64,000 nucleotides of DNA, from assembly GCF_028863665.1 (NCBI RefSeq), contig NZ_JARBFX010000003.1:1-64000 (forward strand), in the 5' to 3' direction. Below, one piece after another: positions 27,184 through 35,916 of this stretch. The position numbers and the translations under genes are program-made. This DNA comes from Aquabacter sediminis. GTDB taxonomy: Bacteria > Pseudomonadota > Alphaproteobacteria > Rhizobiales > Xanthobacteraceae. The notes under the pieces are model-generated. The model did no database searches. It was not told the origin of the DNA and saw only the letters and a program-made list of their open reading frames with translations. Within the stretch, counting starts at the first letter, position 1; each line of letters begins with the position of its first letter.

Positions 27184-27213
27184 TTGCCCTGACTGCCGGA
27201 ATTGGAGCTGCAG

Positions 27214-30096
27214 ATGTCGACCACATCATCCGCGTCATCAGCCAATGGCGGCGGAACCGGCACGTCGGACTTCTCCGCCTCGTCCTTCATGGACCTGGCG
27301 AGCTGGCATTCCACCGAGCAGACCGATGTGCTCACGGCCTATGGCATCAACACCTACAAGACGCCCGAACTGACCCTCAACGTCGCGCTGATCCTGCCGC
27401 GCGCCAATGATCCCACCGCGCTCCTGGAAAGCGACTGGGGCACCCGCCAGCACATGCTGGAGGCGCTGGGGACGGACGTGTTCACCACCTATGGCGCCAG
27501 CCAGACCGCCTTCACCGACCTCGGCAATACGCTGGCCGGCATGGGCATCACCACCATTGGTGACCCGGTGGGAGCGAGCGGCTATGTCTCGTCGGCGGAA
27601 TCGCGCACTCAATGGGTGACCGTGAACGCGGCCCAGTTCGAGCAATTGTTCGGTACCCCGCTTTATCAGGGCGACTCCGCCATCAACGGCAAGACCCTGT
27701 TCTGGCTCGGCGACCTCACGCCCAACAGCAATCTGGGCATCAGCTCGGTCTGGATCGACCAGCAGGTGGCACAGGCGGTGGAGACCCTCGACACCAACGC
27801 CTACACCCCCGCGAGCGGCGCCCAGAGCATCGGCAACAGCGCGTCCAGCACCACCATCTATTATCCCCAGCAATGGGCCGACCAATATGGCTTTCCCCTC
27901 ACCGGCGATGCGGCGGTGACCGGCACCATCGGCCTTGTGGAGCCCACCGTGGGCAGCGCCGTGCCGGGGACCGCCTCCTTCGACGCGCTGCTTCAGGCCT
28001 ATCTGGAAAGCGCCGGCGTGGAGAACACCCCGGACGTTTATGTGCAGGGCGAGGCCTACCAGAAATATGCCGTGGGATTTGCCGGCGAGAGGTCGCTGGA
28101 CGTGGGCGTGGCCGCCGCCGTCAACCCCTATGCCACGGTCGGCCTCTATGTGGGCGCCGGGTCCAATGTGGAAAACGCCCTCACCCCCAGCTACTTCACC
28201 GCCTACCAGGCAGCCTTCTGGGACACGCAGAACAATCCCGGCGTCGTTTCCTCCTCCTGGTACGAGGGGATGAATTCCACTCCCGGCTCGCCCTTCTACG
28301 ATGCCTACCGGCAATTGATGGTGGATGCGGCGCTGCGCAACATCTCGCTCTTCATCGCCAGCGACGACGGCGGGTCGGGCGCCACCGTCGCGAACGGCCT
28401 TGCCAATGTGGAATATGCCAATACCAGTCCCTATGCGGTGCTGGTGGGAGGCACCTCGCTCACCATCCAGGACCTGGCGGCGAGCGATCCCACTCTGGTC
28501 CCGCTGGTGCAGCAGGCCGCCCAGGGCGACCTTGCGACCCTCTGGCAATTGATCGCCGGCGGCCTGGTGAGCATGCCCGGCACGGGGTCGGGCACCGATA
28601 CGCTGGTGGAGACGGTGTGGAACACCTATGTGCTCACCGGCAGCGAGCTGGAGCCCGGCTATGCCGGCCACAATGCCGTCGTGGGTGGCGTGGACATCAG
28701 CGAGCCCACCCCCTCCTACCAGTCCGATTTTGGCCTCACCCCCACCGCGTCCGGCGGCGGCGGCACCGGGCGCGGCGTGCCCGACGTGTCGGCCCTGGCG
28801 GGCGGCAATGGTGGCTACAACACCCCCACCCCCGACATGGGGCTGGAGCCGGAAGGCGGCTATTGGGTGGGCACCAGCGCGGCGGCGCCCATGTGGGCCT
28901 CCCTCACCTTGCAGATCAACACCATCTTCGCCGACCAGAACCTGCCTCAGCTCGGCTATATGAACGACCTGCTCTATATCGCCGCCGTCGTGGCCCCCGG
29001 CGCCTTCAACGACGTGACCATGGGCAACAACACGTCCTCCTACGTGTCGGGGGGCGCCTACACCATGGCCGGAGTCGACGGCACGGTGACGCCCACCGGT
29101 TATGGCTATAGCGCCTCGGAAGGTTATGACCTCACCACCGGCCTCGGCACGCCCAACGGCCTGCTGCTCGCCCGGGCGCTGACCACCATCGCCCACGCCC
29201 AATATAGCTATGACACCAGCCCAGACCTGCTGTCCGAGGCGGGCGCGGGCTGGCAGAGCGGGGCCACCCAGAGCCTCCTCTTCCAGGCCAGCGCGCAAGG
29301 CTACACCGCCTTCAACCTGACCCTGGGGGGCACCGGCCAGGCGCTCTATAGCACGGCCTCAGACACCTATGCCTGGACCAGCCAGTTCGCCCAGCAGAGC
29401 CTCCAATCCGGCTTTTCCGCCGAGCTCGTGACCACCTTTGACGGGCAGTCGCAAGGCGCGCTCTACCAGGCGGTGGCCACCGCCGGCAGCACCATCGCGG
29501 TCAGCGCCAACGGATCGGCCCTGGGCACGCCCCAGGCCACGCTCTCCAACCCCTATGGCTTCGTGGACTTCCAGAGCGCCGATGGCACGTCTTCCGTCGA
29601 GGTGGCGCGGGCGGTGGCGATGGCGCAGACCGTGGACCAGGCGGACGACCAGACTGCCGTGGTGCGCCTGCGGCAGAACGGCATGAACGAGAGTTCGGTC
29701 ACCTTCTACAAGGTGGACGATTATGCCGGCACCATCGGCGGCCTCGCCCCCGGACAGGCCGGCTATGCGGAAGCGGCGGCGGCGCGCGCCTATCACACGG
29801 ACTCTGGCACCACCGCCATCACCGGGGCCGGCTATGGCCAATACAGCCAGACCGAGATTGTCGGCGTCGATTCCGGCGACCTGATCGCCATGTCGCTGAG
29901 CTCCGGCGGCCACACCTATTGGGCCTTCGCGTCGGCCAATGAGCAGGTGAGCGGGGCGAGCGTCGCCCATCTGTGGAGCTACGGCCTCAACACATGGGGC
30001 TGGGAAGACCTCTATGGCGGCGGCGACCGCGACTATAACGACCTGGTGGTCCAGCTCGACTTCACCTCCGCGACCGGAAGCGAATGGCTGGTTTGA
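27214..30096 (+). CDS. Sedolisin-like S53 peptidase with C-terminal DUF4114 region, copy C
   Basis: 960 residues from the ATG at 27214, which follows GGAGCTGCAG; an in-frame TTG at 27202 is less likely. The N-terminus is more divergent (STTSSASSANGGG then DFSASSFMDLAS). Propeptide and S53 domain are complete with Glu292 and Asp296 (ERSLD), Asp385 (SDDGGSG) and Ser555. The serine motif is VGTSAAAPMWA rather than GGTSAATP. Calcium loop GYDLTTGLGTPNG. The DUF4114-like tail ends GWEDLYGGGDRDYNDLVVQL. The last about 50 codons are almost identical in DNA to copy D, while the linker (FNLTLGGTGQALYST) is unlike B and D, which points to exchange between copies. No signal peptide is seen. Confidence 0.87.
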   Translation: MSTTSSASSANGGGTGTSDFSASSFMDLASWHSTEQTDVLTAYGINTYKTPELTLNVALILPRANDPTALLESDWGTRQHMLEALGTDVFTTYGASQTAFTDLGNTLAGMGITTIGDPVGASGYVSSAESRTQWVTVNAAQFEQLFGTPLYQGDSAINGKTLFWLGDLTPNSNLGISSVWIDQQVAQAVETLDTNAYTPASGAQSIGNSASSTTIYYPQQWADQYGFPLTGDAAVTGTIGLVEPTVGSAVPGTASFDALLQAYLESAGVENTPDVYVQGEAYQKYAVGFAGERSLDVGVAAAVNPYATVGLYVGAGSNVENALTPSYFTAYQAAFWDTQNNPGVVSSSWYEGMNSTPGSPFYDAYRQLMVDAALRNISLFIASDDGGSGATVANGLANVEYANTSPYAVLVGGTSLTIQDLAASDPTLVPLVQQAAQGDLATLWQLIAGGLVSMPGTGSGTDTLVETVWNTYVLTGSELEPGYAGHNAVVGGVDISEPTPSYQSDFGLTPTASGGGGTGRGVPDVSALAGGNGGYNTPTPDMGLEPEGGYWVGTSAAAPMWASLTLQINTIFADQNLPQLGYMNDLLYIAAVVAPGAFNDVTMGNNTSSYVSGGAYTMAGVDGTVTPTGYGYSASEGYDLTTGLGTPNGLLLARALTTIAHAQYSYDTSPDLLSEAGAGWQSGATQSLLFQASAQGYTAFNLTLGGTGQALYSTASDTYAWTSQFAQQSLQSGFSAELVTTFDGQSQGALYQAVATAGSTIAVSANGSALGTPQATLSNPYGFVDFQSADGTSSVEVARAVAMAQTVDQADDQTAVVRLRQNGMNESSVTFYKVDDYAGTIGGLAPGQAGYAEAAAARAYHTDSGTTAITGAGYGQYSQTEIVGVDSGDLIAMSLSSGGHTYWAFASANEQVSGASVAHLWSYGLNTWGWEDLYGGGDRDYNDLVVQLDFTSATGSEWLV

Positions 30097-30499
30097 GCGG
30101 TATTATGGAACAGTCGAATGCGTACTGTCCGCCCACCCCGCCGTTCAAAAGCGCGAAACGGCAGTAAACGCAGATTAAATTTCAGTCATCATCGTATGTT
30201 TCCGCTGTATTTCCCGGCCGACCACTTGTGCGCCAGCGATCTCAAAAGCTAGCTTCAAGTCGCTGGGAACGGGGGGCCTGATCCGTTCAAACCTGCCGAT
30301 GCACCACTCGGAGCCGGACCCTGACACAGGGGATCGCGGTCGCGGTCCAATGTGCCCAGGGGCATGGGCTGATCGCCCGCCGCCGCGCCCGAGTGCGTGC
30401 TCGAAGGTGCGGACCGCTTTGCGTTCCATGACCTTTTTTGACGCGGCGCTGCCCCCTTCCCGAGGGGCGCAGGCGCCGGGCTGACGCTGCGAGACGGCC
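30097..30499. other. Intergenic region between S53 copies C and D
   Basis: 403 bases without a supported gene. It holds the second copy of the 16-bp motif (30174-30189) in an AT-richer zone that is the best promoter candidate for copy D. The open frames on both strands here have no recognisable product. Confidence 0.5.
30174..30189 (+). repeat. 16-bp motif shared upstream of S53 copies B and D (second copy)
   Basis: ATTAAATTTCAGTCAT, identical to 23917-23932. Sequence on both sides differs between the two sites, so identity is limited to the motif, which favours a functional site over recent duplication. Confidence 0.6.
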
Positions 30500-33403
30500 A
30501 TGACCGATACCCCCACACCGATCGCGAATTCCTCATACCTGGACTTTTCCGCCTATGGGATGGTGGCATCCACCGACCCCTCGGTCACCACCGTGGAGCA
30601 GGCCTTCGGCCTGTCCTCCACCCAAGTGAAGGCGGCGCCATCGACCGACTTCCTGAACGTGGCGCTGGTGCTGGAGCGGGCCAACGATCCCACCACGGGA
30701 CTGCTCGCCAATGACTGGGGCACCCGGCAGCAGATGCTGGCCTCCATGACAGAGGCGGAGCTGTGGGAGACCTACGGCACCAAGCAGAAGACCTTCGACG
30801 ACATCAAGAAGGAGCTAGAGGACGGCGGCTACACCATCCTGGGCAATGACCCCGGCACCAGCGGGGCCTATGTGACCTCGGCGGAATCCCGCACCATCTG
30901 GCTCCAGCTCACTCCGGCGCAGTTCGAAACCCTGTTCGGTCAGGAACTGATGCGCACCGAGGGCCAGGGCGAAGGCGACAATTTCCTGTTCTGGAACGGC
31001 GAGCTGAGCTTGCCCGACAGCATCGCCAAGCACCTGGACGGCCTGTGGGTCGATGCCGGCTATGCGCCCAACCCGGTGAACCTGGTGGGCGACGTGGAGG
31101 CGAAGCTGAAGGAAGGGGCCCAGAGCGAGGGCAATTCCACCACCGCCTATAGCGGCGCGACGCCGGGCCAGATTGCCGATCTCTACAATTTCCCGCTCAA
31201 CGGTGAAGAGGTCCAAACCGGGCTGGTCGGCCTTATCGAGCCCGGCATCGGCACCTACCTGTCAGACAGCAATGCCAGCTTCGAGGATCGGCTGGATTAC
31301 TATCAGGCCCTGGTCGGCGTCTCCGGCGACGGGCAGGTCTATACGCAGGGAACCGCGGGGCAGAAGGCTGTTTCCGGTGCGGGCGAGCGCTCGCTCGACT
31401 TCGGCACCGTCGCCGGCATCAATCCCAACAGCGACATCGTCGCCTATGTGGGCTCGGGCAAGAACGGCGCCGCCAAGTCCACCATCTATACCGCCTACCA
31501 GGCCTCCACCTGGCTGACCGGGGACGGCCTGTCCTCATCCGATATCGCGCCGGTGGTCTCCTCCTCCTGGAGCGACAATCTCTATCCCTCCCCGGATTCG
31601 CCCTTCTACAACGCCTATGTCCAGTTGCTGGTGGACGCGGCCCTGCGCAACCAGACCCAACTGAACGCGCTCGGCGATGGCGGCTCGGGCGACGAGGTGG
31701 CCAATGGCCTGCCCAACGTCTTCTATCCCACCGCCAGCCCCTACATGCTGCAAGTGGGCGGCTCCTCCCTCGCCACCGCCTCCACCGCGGCGGCGGACGC
31801 CACGCTGCACACGGTCATGGAGGCCGCGCTGGTGCTGGATCCGGGCACGGTGTGGGGCCTGGTGCGCTCGGGGCTGAAGAGTTCCCCCCTCCAGATGGAC
31901 AGCATGTCCACCTTCATCGAGACGGTGTGGAACACCTATTACCTGGACGGCAAGACCATCACGTCCACCGGCAACCTGTTCGCCAGCAATTACCAGGAGA
32001 ACAGCACCAGCTCCGGCGGCGTGGATACCACCCAGGCGCCCCCCTCCTACCAGACCGATTTCGGCCTCACCCCCACCGACGTGCAGTCGGGCCTGACGGG
32101 TCGCGGGGTGCCCGACGTGGCCGGCCTTGCCGGCGGCGACCTGAATTACATCTTGCCCACCAATCAGCTGGAGGGCACCACGCTGTCCGGCGGCACGAGC
32201 GCGGCGACGCCCATGTGGGCCTCCCTCATCACGCAGTTCAACGCCATCTTCGAAGACCAGGGCCTGCCGAATCTCGGCTACATGAACGACCTGCTCTATC
32301 AGGCCGCCGCCGTGGCGCCGGGATCGTTCAACGACATCACCGTCGGTACCAACACGTCCAGCTATTATGTGGGCGGCGACTACAAGTCCGGGGGCCAGCA
32401 CATCACGCCCACCGGCTATGGCTATGAGGCGGGCGAGGGCTATGACCTCGTCTCCGGCCTCGGCTCACCCAACGGCCTGCTGCTGGCCCGGGCGCTCTCC
32501 ACCCTGGCCCATACCCAGATGTATTCCGATCCCACCGCGGTGCTGGAGGCCTCCGGCAGCGACTGGCTTTCCGGCGCCACGCAGAGCCTGCTGTTCCAGG
32601 CCACCAGTCCAGCCAATGAGGAGATCTCGCTGAACTTCAGCAAGATCCCGAACACGATGACCACCACCGCTTCGGCCGCCTATGCCTGGACGAGCCAGTT
32701 CGCCCAGCAGAGCCTCCAGGCCGACTTCTCCGCCGATCTGGTCACCCTGTTCGACGGCCAGGCCCAGGGCACGCTCTACCAGACCCATGTGGCCGATGGC
32801 GCGGACGTCGCCATCTCCATCGGCGGCACCGCCGCCAGCGCCTATCAGGCGGCGCTCACCGCCGATTACGGCTTTGTCGACTTCGCCAATGCCAATGGTT
32901 CGGTGGAGGTGGCCCGCCCGGTGGCGGTGGCGTTCACCGCCGGCGGGGCCGACGACATGGACGTGGTGGTCCGCCTGCGCCAGAACGGCGAGAATGAGAG
33001 CAGCATCATGCTCTACAAGGTGGATGACTATGCCGGCACCATCGGTGGCCTCACCCCCGGCTCCGCCGGCTATGCGGCGGCGGCCGCGACGCGGGCCTAC
33101 CAGACCGACGCCGGCACCGCCTCCATCACCGGCGGTGGCTACGGGCAATACAGCCAGACCGAAATCGTCGGGGTCGACCATGGCGACATCATCGCCATGT
33201 CGCTCACCTCCGCCGGTCACACCTACTGGGCCTTTGCCGAAGCCAATGAGCAGGTGAGCGGGGCGAGCGTCGCCCATCTGTGGAGCTACGGCCTCAACAC
33301 ATGGGGTTGGGAAGACCTCTATGGCGGTGGCGACCACGACTATAACGACCTGGTGGTCCAGCTCGATTTCACCAGCGCCACCGGCCATGACTGGCTGGTG
33401 TGA
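30500..33403 (+). CDS. Sedolisin-like S53 peptidase with C-terminal DUF4114 region, copy D
   Basis: 967 residues, the longest copy. NSSYLDFSAYG start, propeptide with NDPTTGLLANDWGTRQ, S53 domain with Glu296 and Asp300 (ERSLD), Asp393 (LGDGGSG) and Ser567 (GGTSAATP), calcium loop GYDLVSGLGSPNG, and the DUF4114-like tail GWEDLYGGGDHDYNDLVVQL. The linker and first half of the tail match copy B, then from SQTEIVGVD onward it matches copy C at the DNA level, so the gene is a mosaic. No signal peptide is seen. Expected to be an acid endopeptidase acting outside the cell after propeptide removal. Ends 9 bases before the stop of the convergent AEC carrier. Confidence 0.87.
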   Translation: MTDTPTPIANSSYLDFSAYGMVASTDPSVTTVEQAFGLSSTQVKAAPSTDFLNVALVLERANDPTTGLLANDWGTRQQMLASMTEAELWETYGTKQKTFDDIKKELEDGGYTILGNDPGTSGAYVTSAESRTIWLQLTPAQFETLFGQELMRTEGQGEGDNFLFWNGELSLPDSIAKHLDGLWVDAGYAPNPVNLVGDVEAKLKEGAQSEGNSTTAYSGATPGQIADLYNFPLNGEEVQTGLVGLIEPGIGTYLSDSNASFEDRLDYYQALVGVSGDGQVYTQGTAGQKAVSGAGERSLDFGTVAGINPNSDIVAYVGSGKNGAAKSTIYTAYQASTWLTGDGLSSSDIAPVVSSSWSDNLYPSPDSPFYNAYVQLLVDAALRNQTQLNALGDGGSGDEVANGLPNVFYPTASPYMLQVGGSSLATASTAAADATLHTVMEAALVLDPGTVWGLVRSGLKSSPLQMDSMSTFIETVWNTYYLDGKTITSTGNLFASNYQENSTSSGGVDTTQAPPSYQTDFGLTPTDVQSGLTGRGVPDVAGLAGGDLNYILPTNQLEGTTLSGGTSAATPMWASLITQFNAIFEDQGLPNLGYMNDLLYQAAAVAPGSFNDITVGTNTSSYYVGGDYKSGGQHITPTGYGYEAGEGYDLVSGLGSPNGLLLARALSTLAHTQMYSDPTAVLEASGSDWLSGATQSLLFQATSPANEEISLNFSKIPNTMTTTASAAYAWTSQFAQQSLQADFSADLVTLFDGQAQGTLYQTHVADGADVAISIGGTAASAYQAALTADYGFVDFANANGSVEVARPVAVAFTAGGADDMDVVVRLRQNGENESSIMLYKVDDYAGTIGGLTPGSAGYAAAAATRAYQTDAGTASITGGGYGQYSQTEIVGVDHGDIIAMSLTSAGHTYWAFAEANEQVSGASVAHLWSYGLNTWGWEDLYGGGDHDYNDLVVQLDFTSATGHDWLV

Positions 33404-33412
33404 GCTTCCCCC

Positions 33413-34366
33413 TCAGGGCAGGAGCGGCAGGTGGCCGCTCTTGATGAGATAGAGCGCCCCGGTCACCGTCACCACCGAGGCCGCCGTGCCCAACAGCACG
33501 GCGGCGGAGGCCTCCTCCACATAGATGCGGTATTGCCGCGCCAGAACGAAGCAGTTGAGCGCCGGCGGCAGCGAGGCCATGAGCACCGCCGTCTGTACCC
33601 AGGGCACGAGGAAGGTGCCGAGGCTGGTCATCACCACCAGCGCAATGGCCGGGTGCACCAGCAGCTTGAGCACGAGCAGCGGCGGCAATTCGCGCGGCAC
33701 ATGGCCGAGCGGGCGCAGCGCCACCGTGACGCCGAGCGCGAACAGGGCGCAGGGGGCGGCGGCATTCTTCAGGAAGTCCAGCATCCGCTCCACCGCGCCC
33801 GGCGCGCGGAACTCGAAGGCGGCGGAGACGATGCCGAGCAAGGTGGCCACGTTGAAGGGATGGGTGAGAACGCGGCGCACCACCAGCAGCAAGGTGGCGC
33901 CGATATGCCCTTCCCTATTCTGCACCGCCATGAGCAGCGGCACGAGGGTGAAGAAGAACAGGCTGTCGCAGGCGAAGATGAGGGCGGCGGGGGTGGCCGC
34001 ATCCTGCCCCAGGGCAGCCAGCGTCAGGCCCGGCCCCATATAGCCCACATTGGCATAGGCCCCGACCGTGGTGGCGATGGCGGCCTCGCCCACATTGCCC
34101 CGGCGCATCCAGAGCGCGAGGCCAAGCGCCAGGAGCGCGCAGGCGGAGGTGGAGATCACCACCGCCAGGATGAAGCGCGGATTGACCAGCTCGGCGAACG
34201 GCGTCTGCGAGACGATGCGATAGAACAGCGCCGGCAGCGCCAGATAGATGATGAAGAAGGTGAGCCAGGCCAGCCCCTCCTCCGGCAGGCGCACGAAGCG
34301 CCCGCAGCCATAGCCGAGGAAGATGAGCCCGAAGAAGGGCAAGGCAAGGCCGATAATGTCCGACAT
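33413..34366 (-). CDS. AEC family transporter (auxin efflux carrier fold)
   Basis: 317 residues, about 10 membrane segments in two inverted halves. FLGYGCGRFVRLPEEGLAWLTF and YLALPALFYRIVSQTPF are typical of the AEC N-terminus; the C-terminal half has LFALGVTVALRPLG, LKLLVHPAIALVV and ASLPPALNCFVLARQY, the last being the conserved P-x-x-x-N motif. AEC members export or import small carboxylates such as malonate or malate; the substrate here is unknown. It is divergent from marR with a clear operator between, so it may be the regulated target. Confidence 0.85.
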   Translation of the reverse strand: MSDIIGLALPFFGLIFLGYGCGRFVRLPEEGLAWLTFFIIYLALPALFYRIVSQTPFAELVNPRFILAVVISTSACALLALGLALWMRRGNVGEAAIATTVGAYANVGYMGPGLTLAALGQDAATPAALIFACDSLFFFTLVPLLMAVQNREGHIGATLLLVVRRVLTHPFNVATLLGIVSAAFEFRAPGAVERMLDFLKNAAAPCALFALGVTVALRPLGHVPRELPPLLVLKLLVHPAIALVVMTSLGTFLVPWVQTAVLMASLPPALNCFVLARQYRIYVEEASAAVLLGTAASVVTVTGALYLIKSGHLPLLP

Positions 34367-34522
34367 GAAGACCTGTAGCGCGGGCGCAGGCGGGGTGGGA
34401 CGCCATTGGTACCGTCAGCATGCCAGCGGGAGAACCCTCGCCCCGGCATGGGCGCGGGCGGGACGATGCGCTGGCGTCAAGGCGCGCGAGAAAGGCTCGG
34501 AAGGTTAAGATTGGCGATTTAA

Positions 34523-34560
34523 TTGACTAGGAAACCACATGGAGATAGTTTCCTACTCAA
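34523..34560. promoter_or_regulatory. MarR-type operator upstream of marR
   Basis: TTGACTAGGAAAC (34523-34535) and GTTTCCTACTCAA (34548-34560) are inverted arms with one mismatch; the inner TAGGAAAC/GTTTCCTA is perfect, with a 12-base spacer. It ends 4 bases before the marR ATG and lies in the divergent gap, so MarR binding would block its own promoter and possibly the AEC promoter. Confidence 0.7.
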
Positions 34561-34564
34561 TCAA

Positions 34565-35044
34565 ATGAGGTTCCCGGTGCCCCCTGCCCCTCCGCCTCCG
34601 GTGTCCGACCTTGATGCCCATCTGGGCTTCCGGCTGCGCGCGGTTTCCAACCATGTGTCCCAGGCCTTTGCCGGCAAGCTGGCGGGCCAGGGGGTCACCA
34701 CCGCCGAATGGGTGGTGCTGCGCGCCCTCTACGGCGCGCCGCCCACCCCGCCGAGCCAATTGGCGGCGCGCCTCGGCCTGACGCGCGGCGCCATCACCAA
34801 GCTGGCCGACCGGCTCATCGCCAAGGCGCTTTTCACCCGCACGGCAAGCGCCGAGGACAAGCGCGCCCAGACCCTTACCTTGACCCCGGCCGGCACGACC
34901 CTCGTCCCCGCCTTGGCGGCGCTGGCGGATCAGAACGATGCCGATTGCTTCGGCCTCCTCTCCCCGGCGGAACGGGCAGGCCTGGAAGACCTGCTCGCCC
35001 GCATCGCCACCCATTGCCGCATCACCGCCACGCCGGTGGAATGA
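34565..35044 (+). CDS. MarR family transcriptional regulator
   Basis: 159 residues from the ATG at 34565; the longer frame from a TTG at 34523 would run through the operator. The winged helix is clear: TTAEWVVLRALYGAPPTPPS then LAARLGLTRGAITKLADRL and the wing TRTASAEDKRAQTLTLTPAG. The start region PVPPAPPPPVSD is low complexity. A single Cys (DADCFGL) and two more near the end could sense oxidants. Its stop overlaps the ATGA before the DUF1398 gene, which is therefore co-transcribed. Confidence 0.85.
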   Translation: MRFPVPPAPPPPVSDLDAHLGFRLRAVSNHVSQAFAGKLAGQGVTTAEWVVLRALYGAPPTPPSQLAARLGLTRGAITKLADRLIAKALFTRTASAEDKRAQTLTLTPAGTTLVPALAALADQNDADCFGLLSPAERAGLEDLLARIATHCRITATPVE

Positions 35045-35061
35045 CACGAAGGACGCCCCCC

Positions 35062-35463
35062 ATGGACCCGCAGCACATCGAGACCGCCCGCGCCTGCCTT
35101 GCTGCCGCCGAGGCCGATACCCGGACGTTTCCAGAGATCGTCGGCACCCTGATGGAGGCGGGATTCGAGGGCTATGCGGTGGATTTCCGGGCCGCCCGCG
35201 CCACCTATTACCGGCCGGACGGGAGCATGCTGGACCTGCCGACCCACGCCCTTCACACGCCGATTGCCGAAAAATTCGACCTCGCCCCCATCCAGGCCGC
35301 CATCAGGGCGGCGCAAACGCAGGCGCCGGGATACAGCTATCTGGGCTTCTGCCGCACCGTGGCGGCGGCGGGCTGCGCCTCCTATCTGGTGTCGTTCCTG
35401 GGCCGGCGGGCGGTCTATCTGGGCCGCACGGGGGAGAGCCATGTGGAACTCTTCCCCAATTGA
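35062..35463 (+). CDS. DUF1398 (YbcV-like) protein
   Basis: 133 residues, whole-family length. AEADTRTFPEIVGTLMEAGFEGYAVDF then ATYYRPDG and the C-terminal GYSYLGFCRTVAAAGCASYLVSFLGRRAVYLGRTGESHVELFP fit DUF1398, whose structure is known but function is not. The start at 35062 follows GAAGGACG; an earlier ATG at 35041, overlapping the marR stop, would add 7 residues. Co-transcription with marR suggests it belongs to the MarR regulon. Confidence 0.75.
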   Translation: MDPQHIETARACLAAAEADTRTFPEIVGTLMEAGFEGYAVDFRAARATYYRPDGSMLDLPTHALHTPIAEKFDLAPIQAAIRAAQTQAPGYSYLGFCRTVAAAGCASYLVSFLGRRAVYLGRTGESHVELFPN

Positions 35464-35615
35464 GGGGCGCAGACGGCCCTCCGGCCCCTTGCAAGCGCCC
35501 CCGCGCCCCACTATCAACAGCCCCGCGCAGACATCGTCGCTGGCCCCCTTGAAACCTCAGGGCGCTCAGCGTAGGTTCCGCGTCCTCGCCGGCCCCCCTC
35601 GCGGAGCCGTGCTGT

Positions 35616-35692
35616 GCAGCTGTAGCTCAGTTGGTTAGAGCGCCGGTCTGTGGAACCGGAGGTCGGTGGTTCGAGCCCACCCAGCTGTACCA
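35616..35692 (+). tRNA. tRNA-His (GTG)
   Basis: Full cloverleaf of 77 bases with encoded CCA. Acceptor GCAGCTG pairs with CAGCTGT (the first pair is G-T), D stem GCTC/GAGC, anticodon stem CCGGT/ACCGG with loop CTGTGGA (anticodon GTG), T stem GGTGG/CCACC with TTCGAGC. The discriminator is A73 and there is no extra paired G at -1, the known alphaproteobacterial exception to the usual tRNA-His identity. Confidence 0.95.
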
Positions 35693-35916
35693 TCCAAAAG
35701 ATCTCCCCTTTTCTCCCTTGCCCTCAACGCAACCCTCCTGCGCGCGCCATGCGGGGCACGGCGCGGCCGGTCCGCTCGCGCGGCGGGCGTGGTGTTGTAT
35801 AAGACTCAACCATCTCCGGCCCGGCTACCCTGCCGGCCGGAGGCGTTCCGCTTGATCCCGACCCGCCTCCCGCGACGAGCGCGCGCCTGATCCGCCTCAC
35901 CGCCTGTCCGAATCCC

